Assembly: GCF_000350085.1 (NCBI RefSeq) | Contig: NZ_CAUM01000020.1 | Location: 1-64,000 of the forward strand | DNA from: Mesorhizobium metallidurans STM 2683 | Lineage (GTDB): Bacteria; Pseudomonadota; Alphaproteobacteria; Rhizobiales; Rhizobiaceae | Length of the DNA: 64,000 nucleotides | Direction: 5' to 3' | Shown: one piece after another, positions 1-8,473 of the stretch | How the letters are laid out: each line of letters begins with the position of its first letter | Position numbering within the stretch: position 1 is the stretch's first letter | The notes under the pieces: model-generated | The model's database searches: none | Told to the model about the DNA's origin: nothing | The model's input: only the letters and a program-made list of their open reading frames with translations | Position numbers and translations under genes: made by a program

Positions 1-11
1 CGCAAAACAGG

Positions 12-743
12 TTAGCGCTTCGCCTCCAGCGCAATCATCTGGTGGCTTTCTTCCTCGGCAAGCCTTTCGGTGCCGTAGGCCTTCAGGAACATGCCGACGC
101 CCGACCTGACGATATGGTCGATTTCATCCTGGCTCGGGGCCTTGGTGCGGTAGGCGAATATGCACTGACGGAAAAGACCGGCCAGGCACAGTTCGGTGAA
201 CTGATAGGCGGCAAGATCGACATCGTCGATCTCGAGCAGGCCGCGCTCGATGGCGGCATCGAGAAAGGCCGCGACCTTGTCATGGCCGCGTTTCGGGCCG
301 CGTTCGTAAAAACGCGCGCCAAGTTCGGGTATCCTGTCGGACGCGCCGATCACCGTGCGCTGCGCCTGGATGACTTTGGCCGAGGTGATCTTGAGGGACA
401 GCACCTTGCCGAACTTCACCAGCGTCTCGCGCAGGTCGTCGGCGCGGTCGAGCAGATCGTACATGTTCTTGAAGATCGTGCCGCGCTCTTCCTCGATCAG
501 CGCCTCGAACAGCTCTTCCTTGTTGGCGAAATAGACATAGATCGTACCCTTGGAGACGCCGGCCTCGCGCGTGATGTCGTTCATCGACGCCGCCTCGAAA
601 CCTTTGTCGATGAAGACACGGCGGGCACCGTCGATGATCTGACTGCGTTTGACCGGGTCCTGCCCGGCCGCCGGGCGGCCACGACGCAGGCTGTCCAGCA
701 CGTCGCACTGATCCTTGCCGGTGCCGGATGGTGTTTCGCCCAT
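12..743 (-). CDS. TetR/AcrR-family transcriptional repressor of the adjacent efflux pump
   Basis: A 243-residue TetR-type regulator. The N-terminal helix-turn-helix spans about residues 30-80, with the family hallmarks GARRVF, GVSKGTIYVYF and KEELFEAL; a longer ligand-binding domain follows. The ATG at 743 was chosen because GAGGTG lies about 8 nt upstream; a TTG 18 nt further out has no such signal. It is divergent from the emrA/emrB-like pair, and two gaacc-N4-ggttc palindromes sit between them, so it probably represses both transcripts and is released by an efflux substrate. The inducer is unknown. Confidence 0.9.
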   Translation of the reverse strand: MGETPSGTGKDQCDVLDSLRRGRPAAGQDPVKRSQIIDGARRVFIDKGFEAASMNDITREAGVSKGTIYVYFANKEELFEALIEEERGTIFKNMYDLLDRADDLRETLVKFGKVLSLKITSAKVIQAQRTVIGASDRIPELGARFYERGPKRGHDKVAAFLDAAIERGLLEIDDVDLAAYQFTELCLAGLFRQCIFAYRTKAPSQDEIDHIVRSGVGMFLKAYGTERLAEEESHQMIALEAKR

Positions 744-766
744 AAAAGTCACACCTCGCAAATAAT

Positions 767-784
767 TCGAACCAATCGGTTCGA
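767..784. promoter_or_regulatory. Probable TetR operator 1
   Basis: Perfect inverted repeat tcgaacc-aatc-ggttcga (7-bp arms, 4-bp spacer) in the intergenic region between the TetR gene and the divergent efflux pair. The core gaacc-N4-ggttc recurs at 832-845. Operator function is inferred from position and symmetry. Confidence 0.7.
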
Positions 785-831
785 TTACCCTTGATATGAG
801 CCTGTTTTAGCGCTAAGTCAACGCCCGTATC

Positions 832-845
832 GAACCGAACGGTTC
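832..845. promoter_or_regulatory. Probable TetR operator 2
   Basis: Inverted repeat gaacc-gaac-ggttc, the same arms and spacer length as the site at 767-784. It lies 44 nt upstream of the membrane-fusion protein start, where bound repressor could block the efflux promoter. Confidence 0.65.
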
Positions 846-888
846 AGTATAACAGATTCTTCCTGCATAGACTCGGTAGAGAGATATC

Positions 889-2070
889 ATGTCGTCGAAC
901 GCGCCCGTCACCGCTGAAGTCCGCCCATTCCCCAATGCCAAGGTCGCTCCGGCGACCGAAGCGCCGGAAGTGCCTGTCCAGCCCGCAATCAGCCCCCCGG
1001 CCGAGGCGCCGGCCAAGAAGAAGCGTTCGGTGCGCTCGCTTCTGCTGCCCATCATCGGGCTTGGGCTGCTCGGCGCCGGCGCCTGGTACGGCTACAATTA
1101 CTGGATCGACGGCCGCTTCATGATCTCAACCGACGACGCCTATGTCCAGGCCGACATGGCGTTCATCTCGCCAAAAATTTCGGGCTATGTCGACAGGGTC
1201 GAGGTCAGCGAGAACCAGCGGGTGAAGGCCGGCGACCCGCTGCTGACCGTCGATGACGGCGATTACAAAATAGCCGTCGCCCAGGCCGAGGCGCAGATCG
1301 CCACGCTGAGCAAGACGCTCGACCGCATCGACGCGCAGACAGAGGCGGCGCGCGCGTCGCTGCAGCAGGCGCAGGCGCAAAAGACGGCCGACCAGGCCGC
1401 GACCGACAATGCGGCGCGTGCCCAGCAACGCGCGGCGCAACTGCTCAAGACGCATGTCGGCACCCAGGCGCAGCTCGACGACGCCCAGACCGCCCTCGAT
1501 CAGGCCAAGGCGGCACTTGTCGGCGCCGACGCGCAGATAGCGGCGGCCGAGGCCAATATCGGCGTGCTTCAGGCGCAGCGCGCGGAATCGGCCAGCACGC
1601 TGGCGTCGCTGGAGCTCAGCCGCGACAAGGCCGCGCGCGACCTGTCCTTCACCGTGCTCAAGGCGCCTTATGACGGCGTCGTCGGCAACCGTTCCGTCGA
1701 ACAGGGCGACCTGGTCAGCCCCGGACAGAAGCTCGCCGTCATCGTGCCGATGGACAAGCTTTATATCGTCGCCAATTTCAAGGAGACCCAGCTTGGCCGG
1801 CTGGTGCCCGGCGAAAAGGTCAGGATTTCGGTCGACGCCATCGACGGCCATGACTTCGAAGGCACGGTCTCTTCGCTGGCGCCGGCCTCGGGTGCGGTGT
1901 TCTCGCTGCTGCCGCCGGAAAACGCCACCGGCAATTTCACCAAGGTCGTGCAGCGTATCCCGGTCCGCATCGACGTGCCGGCGGACGTGCTGAAGACAGG
2001 CAGGCTGCGCGCCGGCCTGAGTGTCGTCGTCGCCGTCGACAGCCGCACGGCGCCTTCGGCGTCCAAGTAA
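889..2070 (+). CDS. EmrA/HlyD-type membrane fusion protein of a drug efflux system
   Basis: A 393-residue periplasmic adaptor linking an inner-membrane transporter to an outer-membrane channel. A proline-rich cytoplasmic N-terminus is followed by one membrane helix (about residues 47-70), a first lipoyl half-motif, a long Ala/Gln-rich alpha-helical hairpin (about 120-245), then the second lipoyl half (KAPYDGVVGNR, near 257) and a beta-barrel region. The MFS partner starts 22 nt downstream, so the two are surely one operon, probably controlled by the divergent TetR gene. No outer-membrane channel gene lies nearby, so a TolC-like protein encoded elsewhere is presumably used. Confidence 0.92.
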   Translation: MSSNAPVTAEVRPFPNAKVAPATEAPEVPVQPAISPPAEAPAKKKRSVRSLLLPIIGLGLLGAGAWYGYNYWIDGRFMISTDDAYVQADMAFISPKISGYVDRVEVSENQRVKAGDPLLTVDDGDYKIAVAQAEAQIATLSKTLDRIDAQTEAARASLQQAQAQKTADQAATDNAARAQQRAAQLLKTHVGTQAQLDDAQTALDQAKAALVGADAQIAAAEANIGVLQAQRAESASTLASLELSRDKAARDLSFTVLKAPYDGVVGNRSVEQGDLVSPGQKLAVIVPMDKLYIVANFKETQLGRLVPGEKVRISVDAIDGHDFEGTVSSLAPASGAVFSLLPPENATGNFTKVVQRIPVRIDVPADVLKTGRLRAGLSVVVAVDSRTAPSASK

Positions 2071-2092
2071 AGCAGAACCGGGAGCAAAGGTC

Positions 2093-3694
2093 ATGGCGAC
2101 CGCAACCCTGACAGCAGGATCGGCGCCGCCGCCAGCCATGCCGGCGCCGGTCGACCACATCTCGACGCGCCGCGTCATCGCCTTCCTGGCGATGGTGTTC
2201 GGCATGTTCATGGCGATCCTCGACATCCAGATCGTCTCGGCCTCGCTGGCCGAGATCCAGGCGGGCTTAAGCGCCAGTTCCGACGAGATTCCGTGGGTGC
2301 AGACCGCCTATCTGATCGCAGAGGTGGTCATGATCCCGCTGTCCGGCTTCCTTAGCCGGATGCTGTCGACGCGCGTGCTGTTCACCATTTCGGCGGCCGG
2401 CTTCACCGCGGCCAGCGCGTTGGCCGCGACCGCCACCAATATCGACCAGATGATCGTCTACCGCGCCGTGCAGGGCTTTATCGGCGGCGGCATGATCCCG
2501 AGCGTCTTCGCGGCCGCCTTCACCATCTTCCCGCCGTCGCGCCGCGCCATCGTCTCGCCGATGATCGGCCTGGTGGCGACGCTGGCGCCGACCATCGGCC
2601 CGACCGTCGGCGGCTATATCAGCCACGCCATGTCCTGGCACTGGCTGTTCCTGGTCAACGTCGTGCCCGGCATTCTGGTGACGACAGCCGCCTGGTCGCT
2701 GATCGACTTCGACAAGCCCAATCTCAAGCTGTTCAGCAAGTTCGACTGGTGGGGCCTTGCCGGCATGGCGGCGTTCCTGGGCTGCATGGAGTATGTGCTG
2801 GAGGAAGGCCCCAACAATGACTGGCTGCAGGACCAGGCGGTGTTCATCTGCGCCATCATCATGACCGTCGGCGCGGTGCTGTTCTTCTGGCGCGCCTTCA
2901 CGGCCGAGGAACCGATCGTCGACCTGAGGGCCTTCCGCAACATCAATTTCGCCTTCGGCTCGCTGTTCTCCTTCGTCGTCGGCATCGGCCTCTACGGCCT
3001 GACTTATCTCTACCCCGTGTTCCTCGGGCGCATACGCGGCTACGATTCGATGATGATCGGCGAGGCGCTGTTCGTCAGCGGTCTGGCTATGTTCTTCACC
3101 GCGCCCATTTCCGGCATCCTGTCGAGCAAGATGGACCCGCGCATCATGATGATGATCGGCTTCTTCGGCTTCGCCACGGGAACCTGGTGGATGACGCACC
3201 TCACCGCCGACTGGGATTTCTATGAGCTGCTGATCCCGCAGATCCTGCGCGGCTGTTCGATGATGCTGTGCATGGTGCCGATCAACAATATCGCCCTCGG
3301 AACCTTGCCGCCCGAGCGGTTGAAGAACGCATCGGGCCTGTTCAACCTGACCCGCAATCTCGGCGGCGCGGTCGGCCTGGCCGTCATCAACACGGTGCTG
3401 ATCGACCGCAATGCCTTCCACTACGCCAGGCTCTCCGAGCACGTGCAATGGGGCAGTGCCGCCGCACAGGAAAAGTTGCAGAACATGACGCTCACCTTCG
3501 AGCAGACCGCCGGGCTCGACGCCTCCAGGGCGGCGATCTCCAAACTGTCGGGCATGGTCCAGCAGCAGGCGTCGCTGCTGTCGTTCATGGACGTGTTCTT
3601 CATGCTGACCGTGTTGTTCGCCACGCTGGGACTCTTCACCCTGTTCATCCGCAACCCGGCCGCGGCCGGTGGCGGTGGCGGTGGCGGACACTGA
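2093..3694 (+). CDS. EmrB/QacA-type MFS drug:H+ antiporter (DHA2 family)
   Basis: A 533-residue transporter of the 14-helix DHA2 drug/H+ antiporter family. The start at 2093 follows a gggagcaaagg ribosome site; the open frame upstream overlaps emrA and is not needed. The expected early segment is present: FGMFMAILDIQIV in helix 1, then VQTAYLIAEVVMIPLSGFL. The C-terminus ends in an unusual glycine run before a final histidine. It pairs with the fusion protein immediately upstream. Substrates cannot be told from sequence. Confidence 0.93.
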   Translation: MATATLTAGSAPPPAMPAPVDHISTRRVIAFLAMVFGMFMAILDIQIVSASLAEIQAGLSASSDEIPWVQTAYLIAEVVMIPLSGFLSRMLSTRVLFTISAAGFTAASALAATATNIDQMIVYRAVQGFIGGGMIPSVFAAAFTIFPPSRRAIVSPMIGLVATLAPTIGPTVGGYISHAMSWHWLFLVNVVPGILVTTAAWSLIDFDKPNLKLFSKFDWWGLAGMAAFLGCMEYVLEEGPNNDWLQDQAVFICAIIMTVGAVLFFWRAFTAEEPIVDLRAFRNINFAFGSLFSFVVGIGLYGLTYLYPVFLGRIRGYDSMMIGEALFVSGLAMFFTAPISGILSSKMDPRIMMMIGFFGFATGTWWMTHLTADWDFYELLIPQILRGCSMMLCMVPINNIALGTLPPERLKNASGLFNLTRNLGGAVGLAVINTVLIDRNAFHYARLSEHVQWGSAAAQEKLQNMTLTFEQTAGLDASRAAISKLSGMVQQQASLLSFMDVFFMLTVLFATLGLFTLFIRNPAAAGGGGGGGH

Positions 3695-3723
3695 GGAGCG
3701 CCGGCCCCCCGCACGGCATCCTC

Positions 3724-3761
3724 GCGCATGACCCCGAAAAGCAATTTTCGGGGTCATGCGC
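3724..3761. repeat. Perfect 17-bp stem palindromic element / possible terminator
   Basis: The sequence reads gcgcatgaccccgaaaa, a gcaa loop, then the exact reverse complement. It lies 30 nt after the efflux operon and could end its transcription. The same gcgcatgacccc start recurs in the longer palindrome at 49501, so it is probably also a dispersed rhizobial intergenic repeat. Confidence 0.75.
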
Positions 3762-3815
3762 AAAATCTTCAAAAGGCAGTGGGCGCCGCAGCGAACCTCA
3801 GGCTAAAGTTCCGGC

Positions 3816-5093
3816 ATGAACATCCTGATTCTCGGTGCGACCGGTTTCATCGGTTCCGCCGTTACAAGGAAACTCGCGGACGAAGGTCATAAGGTCACGG
3901 GGCTTGGGCGTGATACCGCGCATGCCTCGTTGAAGATGCCGTATGTTCGCTGGCTGAAGGCCGATCTCGCCGGCATGACGCGGAGCGACAGCTGGCAGCA
4001 CGTGCTGGATGAGCAGCAAGTCGTCGTCAATTGCGCCGGCGCGCTTCAGGATGGGCTCTCGGACGATCTGAACGCCACCCAGGAACGGGCGATGCTCGCC
4101 CTCTATGAGGCGGCGCGCGACCGGGAGTTGCTGATCATTCAGATATCGGCGGAAACGGAAAACGCTGACCGCGACATTCCTTTTCTCAGCACCAAAAGGC
4201 GAGCGGACACGGCTCTCGCCGCAAGTGGCGTACGCCATGTCATTCTGCGTCCGGCGCTTGTGCTCGGCCGCAACGCGCATGGCGGCTCCGCATTGCTAAG
4301 GGCTCTCGCGGCTTTTCCCTTGATCGTTCCGCTGGTCTACGCGGAAAACTTCGTGACGACGGTCGCCCTCGACGATGTCGCCAGCGCCGTCAGCACGGCC
4401 ATCCGGGGCACCCTGCCAGCCGGATCCGATGTCGCTCTCGGCAGCGATGAAAGGCTCACGCTGAGAGAGCTCGTGCTATTGCATCGCAACTGGCTCGGCC
4501 TTCCTGCCGCACCGGTGCTTGCCATGCCATCGGCAGTCGCCCGGCCGGTGACATGGTTCGCCGATATGGCCGGCAGGCTCGGCTGGCGTTCGCCGCTCCG
4601 CTCGACCGCGATGGCAGTCATGTCAGGCGGCGTTGAAATCCGGCGTCCGCGGAACCACGGTCCGCGTCTGTCGTCAGCGGCCGAGACGCTCGCCGCCGCC
4701 CCTTCGGGGGTGCAGGATCTCTGGTTCGCCCGCCTCTATCTGCTGAAGTCGCCAATCATCATCATCCTGTCGCTGTTCTGGCTGATTTCCGGCCTCGCGC
4801 CGTTCCTCACATTCGAGGCGGCGCGAAGCCATTTTGACTTCCTGCCCGATCGTCTTGCAGGCATCACGGTGGTCGCGACATGTCTCGCCGACATCATGCT
4901 CGGGCTTGCGGTTCTTTTCCGACCCTGGGCAAGACGCGCGCTGATCGGCATGCTTATTTTGACGCTTGTCTATCTGGTTGCCGCAACGCTCACCGAACCC
5001 GCGCTTTGGCTCGATCCGCTCGGTCCCCTCGTCAAGGTGGTGCTGTCGATCCTGCTGACGCTCGCCGCCCTTGCCATTCTGGATGAACGCTGA
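3816..5093 (+). CDS. NAD(P)-binding SDR-family protein fused to a DoxX-like membrane domain
   Basis: A 425-residue two-domain protein. Residues 1 to about 290 form an extended/atypical SDR domain (NmrA/NDUFA9-like) with the dinucleotide motif ILGATGFIG at the very start. Residues from about 305 to the end are hydrophobic with about four membrane helices, typical of a DoxX-like domain. This suggests an NAD(P)-dependent redox or sensor domain tethered to the membrane. It shares a TGATG stop/start with the downstream DUF2269 gene, so the two are translationally coupled. Substrate unknown. Confidence 0.85.
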   Translation: MNILILGATGFIGSAVTRKLADEGHKVTGLGRDTAHASLKMPYVRWLKADLAGMTRSDSWQHVLDEQQVVVNCAGALQDGLSDDLNATQERAMLALYEAARDRELLIIQISAETENADRDIPFLSTKRRADTALAASGVRHVILRPALVLGRNAHGGSALLRALAAFPLIVPLVYAENFVTTVALDDVASAVSTAIRGTLPAGSDVALGSDERLTLRELVLLHRNWLGLPAAPVLAMPSAVARPVTWFADMAGRLGWRSPLRSTAMAVMSGGVEIRRPRNHGPRLSSAAETLAAAPSGVQDLWFARLYLLKSPIIIILSLFWLISGLAPFLTFEAARSHFDFLPDRLAGITVVATCLADIMLGLAVLFRPWARRALIGMLILTLVYLVAATLTEPALWLDPLGPLVKVVLSILLTLAALAILDER

Positions 5094-5566
5094 TGGCGGT
5101 CGAGGACGTTCTTCGGCTGGCCCATGTGCTCGGCGCGACGGTTCTGTTCGGCACCGGGGTCGGCATCGCCTTCTTCATGGTGATGGCCGTGCGGACCCGC
5201 GAGCCCCGCATTGTCGCCCATGTCGCCGGCATCGTCGTCATTGCCGATACCGTCTTCACGGCAACAGCGGTCGTGCTCCAGCCGTTAACGGGGTATTGGC
5301 TGGCGCGCAGCATCGGCTGGCCGCTCAATGAGGGCTGGATCATCCTGTCGCTGGTGCTTTATGTGATCGTTGGCCTGTTCTGGCTTCCGGTTGTCTGGAT
5401 CCAGATCCGCTTGCGCAACATGGCAAGGCATGCAGCCGCCAAGGCTGCCCCATTGCCGCCGGCCTTCTACCGGCTCTATCGCATTTGGGTTGCTTTCGGT
5501 TTTCCCGCCTTTTTCGCGGTAGTCGCGATCTTTTGGCTGATGCTAACCAAACCCGCCCTGTTTTAG
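5093..5566 (+). CDS. DUF2269-family integral membrane protein
   Basis: A 157-residue membrane protein with about four hydrophobic segments. It opens with LRLAHVLGATVLFGTGVG, a pattern typical of DUF2269 proteins and heme- or quinone-associated small membrane proteins. Its ATG overlaps the stop of the SDR-DoxX gene by one base. The constant pairing suggests that both act in the same membrane redox process, which is an inference. Biochemical function is unknown. Confidence 0.8.
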   Translation: MAVEDVLRLAHVLGATVLFGTGVGIAFFMVMAVRTREPRIVAHVAGIVVIADTVFTATAVVLQPLTGYWLARSIGWPLNEGWIILSLVLYVIVGLFWLPVVWIQIRLRNMARHAAAKAAPLPPAFYRLYRIWVAFGFPAFFAVVAIFWLMLTKPALF

Positions 5567-5604
5567 CCAGCCATACTGTCGCGCGAGCGTTCGAATTCAA
5601 GCCG

Positions 5605-6108
5605 TCATGCCGTGGCCGGCTTGAAGGTCAGCGCCACGCCGTTGATGCAATGGCGTAGGCCGGTCGGCGGCGGGCCGTCGTCGAAGACATGGCCGAGATG
5701 GCCGCCGCAGCGCCGGCAATGGACCTCGGTGCGGGTCATGCCCAGGGACCTGTCCTGCGTCGTGCCGACGGCGTTGGGAATTTCCTGCCAGAAGCTTGGC
5801 CAGCCGGTGCCGGAATCAAATTTGGTCTCCGAGGAATAGACCGGCAATTCGCAGCCGGCGCAGGCGAAGATGCCCTTGCGATGCTCGTTGAGCAGCGGGC
5901 TGGTGCCGGGATATTCGGTGCCTTTCCTGCGCAGCACATTGAACGCCGCATCGGACAGGATGGCGCGCCATTCGGCCTCGGTCTTGGTGATCTCGAAAGT
6001 TTCGGCTGCCCGCGCATCCGGCGATCCGCCCATGCGCAGCATTGCCGCCGTTCCCGCCAGCAATGCCAGGCCAGCGGCACCGCTCCAAAGAAAGTCGCGA
6101 CGGGTCAT
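5605..6108 (-). CDS. msrB: Peptide-methionine (R)-S-oxide reductase, exported
   Basis: A 167-residue MsrB that repairs methionine-R-sulfoxide. The start at 6108 has an aggagga ribosome site; the long upstream extension of the frame has no coding character. The N-terminus is a Tat-type signal (TRRDFLWSG followed by a hydrophobic stretch), so the enzyme is probably periplasmic. Zinc-binding CxxC pairs (CAGC and CRRC) and the resolving/catalytic region RHCINGVAL are visible, as is SGTGWPSFW. It stands alone, convergent with the DUF2269 gene. Confidence 0.93.
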   Translation of the reverse strand: MTRRDFLWSGAAGLALLAGTAAMLRMGGSPDARAAETFEITKTEAEWRAILSDAAFNVLRRKGTEYPGTSPLLNEHRKGIFACAGCELPVYSSETKFDSGTGWPSFWQEIPNAVGTTQDRSLGMTRTEVHCRRCGGHLGHVFDDGPPPTGLRHCINGVALTFKPATA

Positions 6109-6322
6109 CACCATTCCTCCTGATTTCCCTTTGCCAAATTCGACCGTCACACGGAAATCAAAAGCCGGTGACGGCCAATTCCTGGAAACGGGCACTCCGC
6201 ACCGGCTCCAGACCGGAGCAACGATGCGGAGTGTACGCTTGTCGGCGGCGCGGGTCACGGGAGCAGACCCGCGCGATCGGCATGGAGCTTCTGCTGCAGG
6301 TACGCTGGCAGCGGGCCTTTCG

Positions 6323-6880
6323 TTACATCTTCGGCAGAAGAACCTTGTCGATGACGTGGATGACGCCATTCGACTGCTCGACATCGGCGATGGTGACGTT
6401 GGCGACAGTGCCGTTCTCGTCGGTCACGGTGACCTTGCCGCCGTCGGTCTTGAGCGTCAGCTCGCAACCACCGGCCGTCTTGACCTTGTGCGCGCCGCCA
6501 TCGTCCTTGACCATCTTGGTCACATCTGCGGCAAGCGCCTTGGCGCCGACGACGTGGCAGGTCAGGATCTTGACCAGCTTGTCCTTGTTTTCGGGCTTGA
6601 GCAAGGTCTCGACGGTGCCAGCCGGAAGTGCTGCAAAGGCTTCGTTGGTCGGCGCGAACACGGTGAAGGGACCGGTGCTCTGCAGCGTTTCGACCAGACC
6701 GCCGGCCTTGACGGCCGCGACCAGCGTCGTGTGATCCTTCGAATTGACGGCGTTCTCGACGATGTTCTTGGTGGCATACATGGCGGCGCCGCCGACCATC
6801 GGATTCTGGGCATAGGCGGCACCTGCGAGTGCGGCGATGGCGACCGTACCGCCAAGCAAAAGGGTAGTGAGTTTACGCAT
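6323..6880 (-). CDS. Secreted fasciclin (FAS1) domain protein
   Basis: A 185-residue protein with a Sec signal peptide (MRKLTTLLLGGTVAIAAL..., cleavage near AYA-Q) and one FAS1 domain. FAS1 hallmarks are TVFAPTNEAFAALP, the central HVV segment, and the C-terminal NGVIHVIDKVLLP. Ribosome site gaggaga precedes the ATG. It lies downstream of an ECF sigma/anti-sigma pair on the same strand, an arrangement common in rhizobia, so it is a plausible target of that sigma factor. FAS1 proteins are adhesion or matrix-like; the exact role here is unknown. Confidence 0.9.
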   Translation of the reverse strand: MRKLTTLLLGGTVAIAALAGAAYAQNPMVGGAAMYATKNIVENAVNSKDHTTLVAAVKAGGLVETLQSTGPFTVFAPTNEAFAALPAGTVETLLKPENKDKLVKILTCHVVGAKALAADVTKMVKDDGGAHKVKTAGGCELTLKTDGGKVTVTDENGTVANVTIADVEQSNGVIHVIDKVLLPKM

Positions 6881-6930
6881 GATATCAATCTCCTCTGGTT
6901 ATTGTTCGCCTCTTTTGGGAACACAGGGAG

Positions 6931-6956
6931 ATACGGACCATTAATGGATGAGTTTC
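6931..6956 (-). promoter_or_regulatory. Candidate ECF-type promoter of the fasciclin gene
   Basis: Reading the minus strand, gaaac is followed after 16 nt by cgtat, about 50 nt upstream of the fasciclin start. This resembles the GGAAC-N16-CGT layout of many ECF promoters. No second copy was found upstream of the sigma gene, so the assignment is weak. Confidence 0.3.
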
Positions 6957-7106
6957 ACTCGTCCGAGAAATTTTTATATTTTGTCTCCTCAATGAGGGTA
7001 TTTGTAAATACGGCCATGCGCCGGCAATGCGCTTACGGCTGACGCACTCCTTCAGAGGATAGACTTAAAATCCTCTTATGCTATGGAAATCCGGATACCG
7101 GGCCCG

Positions 7107-7811
7107 TCAGATGCCCTTCAGATCGCCTGCCGCGACCACGGGACCGGTCGGCTGGCCGGTCGGCGAACCGCCTGTGGGCTCGACGCTGACGGCAAGCACG
7201 GCGCCTTGCGCCAACTTCTGTTGGACGGCCGGCGTAACCGCCAAGTGAGTGGTCTGGCCGGCTGGGATGATGCCCATCGAGACCGGCGCATTCTTGCCCT
7301 CGATCATCCACAGTTCGAAGTCCTTGCCGGCGGCGCGCCCGCCGGAAACCAGCGACAGGCCGACATCGCGGCGCGCAGCATCATAGACGACGAGATATTT
7401 GACGTCGCTGCCGTCGGCGGCCAACGAGGCGACGAGCCGCTCCTGCGGCTGTTCAACCGTCGGCCTGACATAAGGCACAGCGATATAGATCGCCAGCGCG
7501 GCAACGGCGGCGGCGGCAAGGCCGCGCCAGAAGGCAAGGCTCGACCAAAGACCGCCGCGGGACTGTGCCGCGAACAGCCGGCGATCGGTTGCCTCCTTGA
7601 CCCTGATCGGAGGCTCTGCCTCCGGATAGGCGGCAGCCATCGGCGAGAGGTGCACCTCCCAGGCATCGACAAGGCGCGCGAACGCGGCGTCGGCGTCGAT
7701 GCGACGCGACGCGATCTGGCGCTCGTCCGCGGCCAGAACGCCAAGAACGTATTCGGCGGCGAACAAGTCGTCGCCCCCACGTTCCGGTCCGTTGTCCTCT
7801 GCCAGCGTCAT
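7107..7811 (-). CDS. RskA-type anti-sigma factor
   Basis: A 234-residue single-pass membrane anti-sigma factor. The cytoplasmic N-terminus (AAEYVLGVLAADER) matches the sigma-binding start of RskA/ChrR-like factors. One membrane helix lies near residues 130-150 (FWRGLAAAAVAALAIYIAV), followed by a periplasmic RskA domain with the ELWMIEG and PAGQTTHLAV motifs. The ATG at 7811 overlaps the sigma-factor stop as ATGA, so stoichiometric co-translation is likely. No zinc HxxxCxxC motif is seen. Confidence 0.88.
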   Translation of the reverse strand: MTLAEDNGPERGGDDLFAAEYVLGVLAADERQIASRRIDADAAFARLVDAWEVHLSPMAAAYPEAEPPIRVKEATDRRLFAAQSRGGLWSSLAFWRGLAAAAVAALAIYIAVPYVRPTVEQPQERLVASLAADGSDVKYLVVYDAARRDVGLSLVSGGRAAGKDFELWMIEGKNAPVSMGIIPAGQTTHLAVTPAVQQKLAQGAVLAVSVEPTGGSPTGQPTGPVVAAGDLKGI

Positions 7812-8347
7812 CTTTCCAGGCATTCTCTCAGTTTCAGCAGGCTGCGCCGCAGCCAGGTCCGCATCGTGTTCAACGGTACGCCATGGCGCTCCGCCAGTTC
7901 GGCATAGCTTTCGCCGTTCAAATAGGCGCCCCGGACGGCCGCCGCCCGGTCCTTCTCCAATTCATCGAGACAATGGTAGATGCGTTCGGTCTCACCGCCC
8001 GCCACGGCCATGGCCTCCGGTCCCGGCGCCGGATCGGCCACGTCCAGCGCGGCATCGATATAGGCGGCAGGCTCTCGCCGCGCCCTGATGCGATCGATCG
8101 CATGGTTGCGCGCAATGGCCACCAGCCAGGAAATCGGGCTCAGATCCGAGACCGCAAAACGATCCGCCTTCGTCCATATCTTGACGAAGACCTCTTGCAG
8201 CGCCTCTTCAGCCTCTCCCCGGTCATTCAATACACGAAGGCAGACGCCGAAAAGTTTCGCGCTGGTCTGCCGGTAGAGCAGATCGAACGCGGCCCGATCC
8301 TTCATCGAAGTCCGGACGATCAGGTTGCTGATGTCCCGCGGCGTCAT
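7808..8347 (-). CDS. ECF sigma factor (SigK-like)
   Basis: A 179-residue ECF sigma-70 factor. Region 2 includes AFDLLYRQTSAKLFGVCLRVL and SWLVAIARNHAIDRIR; region 4 includes GESYAELAERHGVPLNTMRTWLRR. The start at MTPRDISN (8347) is chosen by family length; upstream TTG or ATG codons in frame remain possible because no strong ribosome site is visible. It is coupled to its anti-sigma factor by an ATGA overlap. Target genes probably include the fasciclin gene downstream (inference). Confidence 0.88.
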   Translation of the reverse strand: MTPRDISNLIVRTSMKDRAAFDLLYRQTSAKLFGVCLRVLNDRGEAEEALQEVFVKIWTKADRFAVSDLSPISWLVAIARNHAIDRIRARREPAAYIDAALDVADPAPGPEAMAVAGGETERIYHCLDELEKDRAAAVRGAYLNGESYAELAERHGVPLNTMRTWLRRSLLKLRECLER

Positions 8348-8473
8348 CGGCTGCCAAATTAGAAGATTGCAATGTATTTGCAACGGCCGAACGCTTCCAT
8401 GCGCCGGCATTTGCACTTCAATTGCCAAGGAGACTGCCGCAAGCTAGCTTCGCCAATAGCGGGGGACGCAGGA

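Noticed and set aside
3724..3761. Simple rho-independent terminator
   Set aside because: The stem is strong but lacks a following T-run, and related sequence recurs at 49501, so it is listed as a repeat with possible terminator role.
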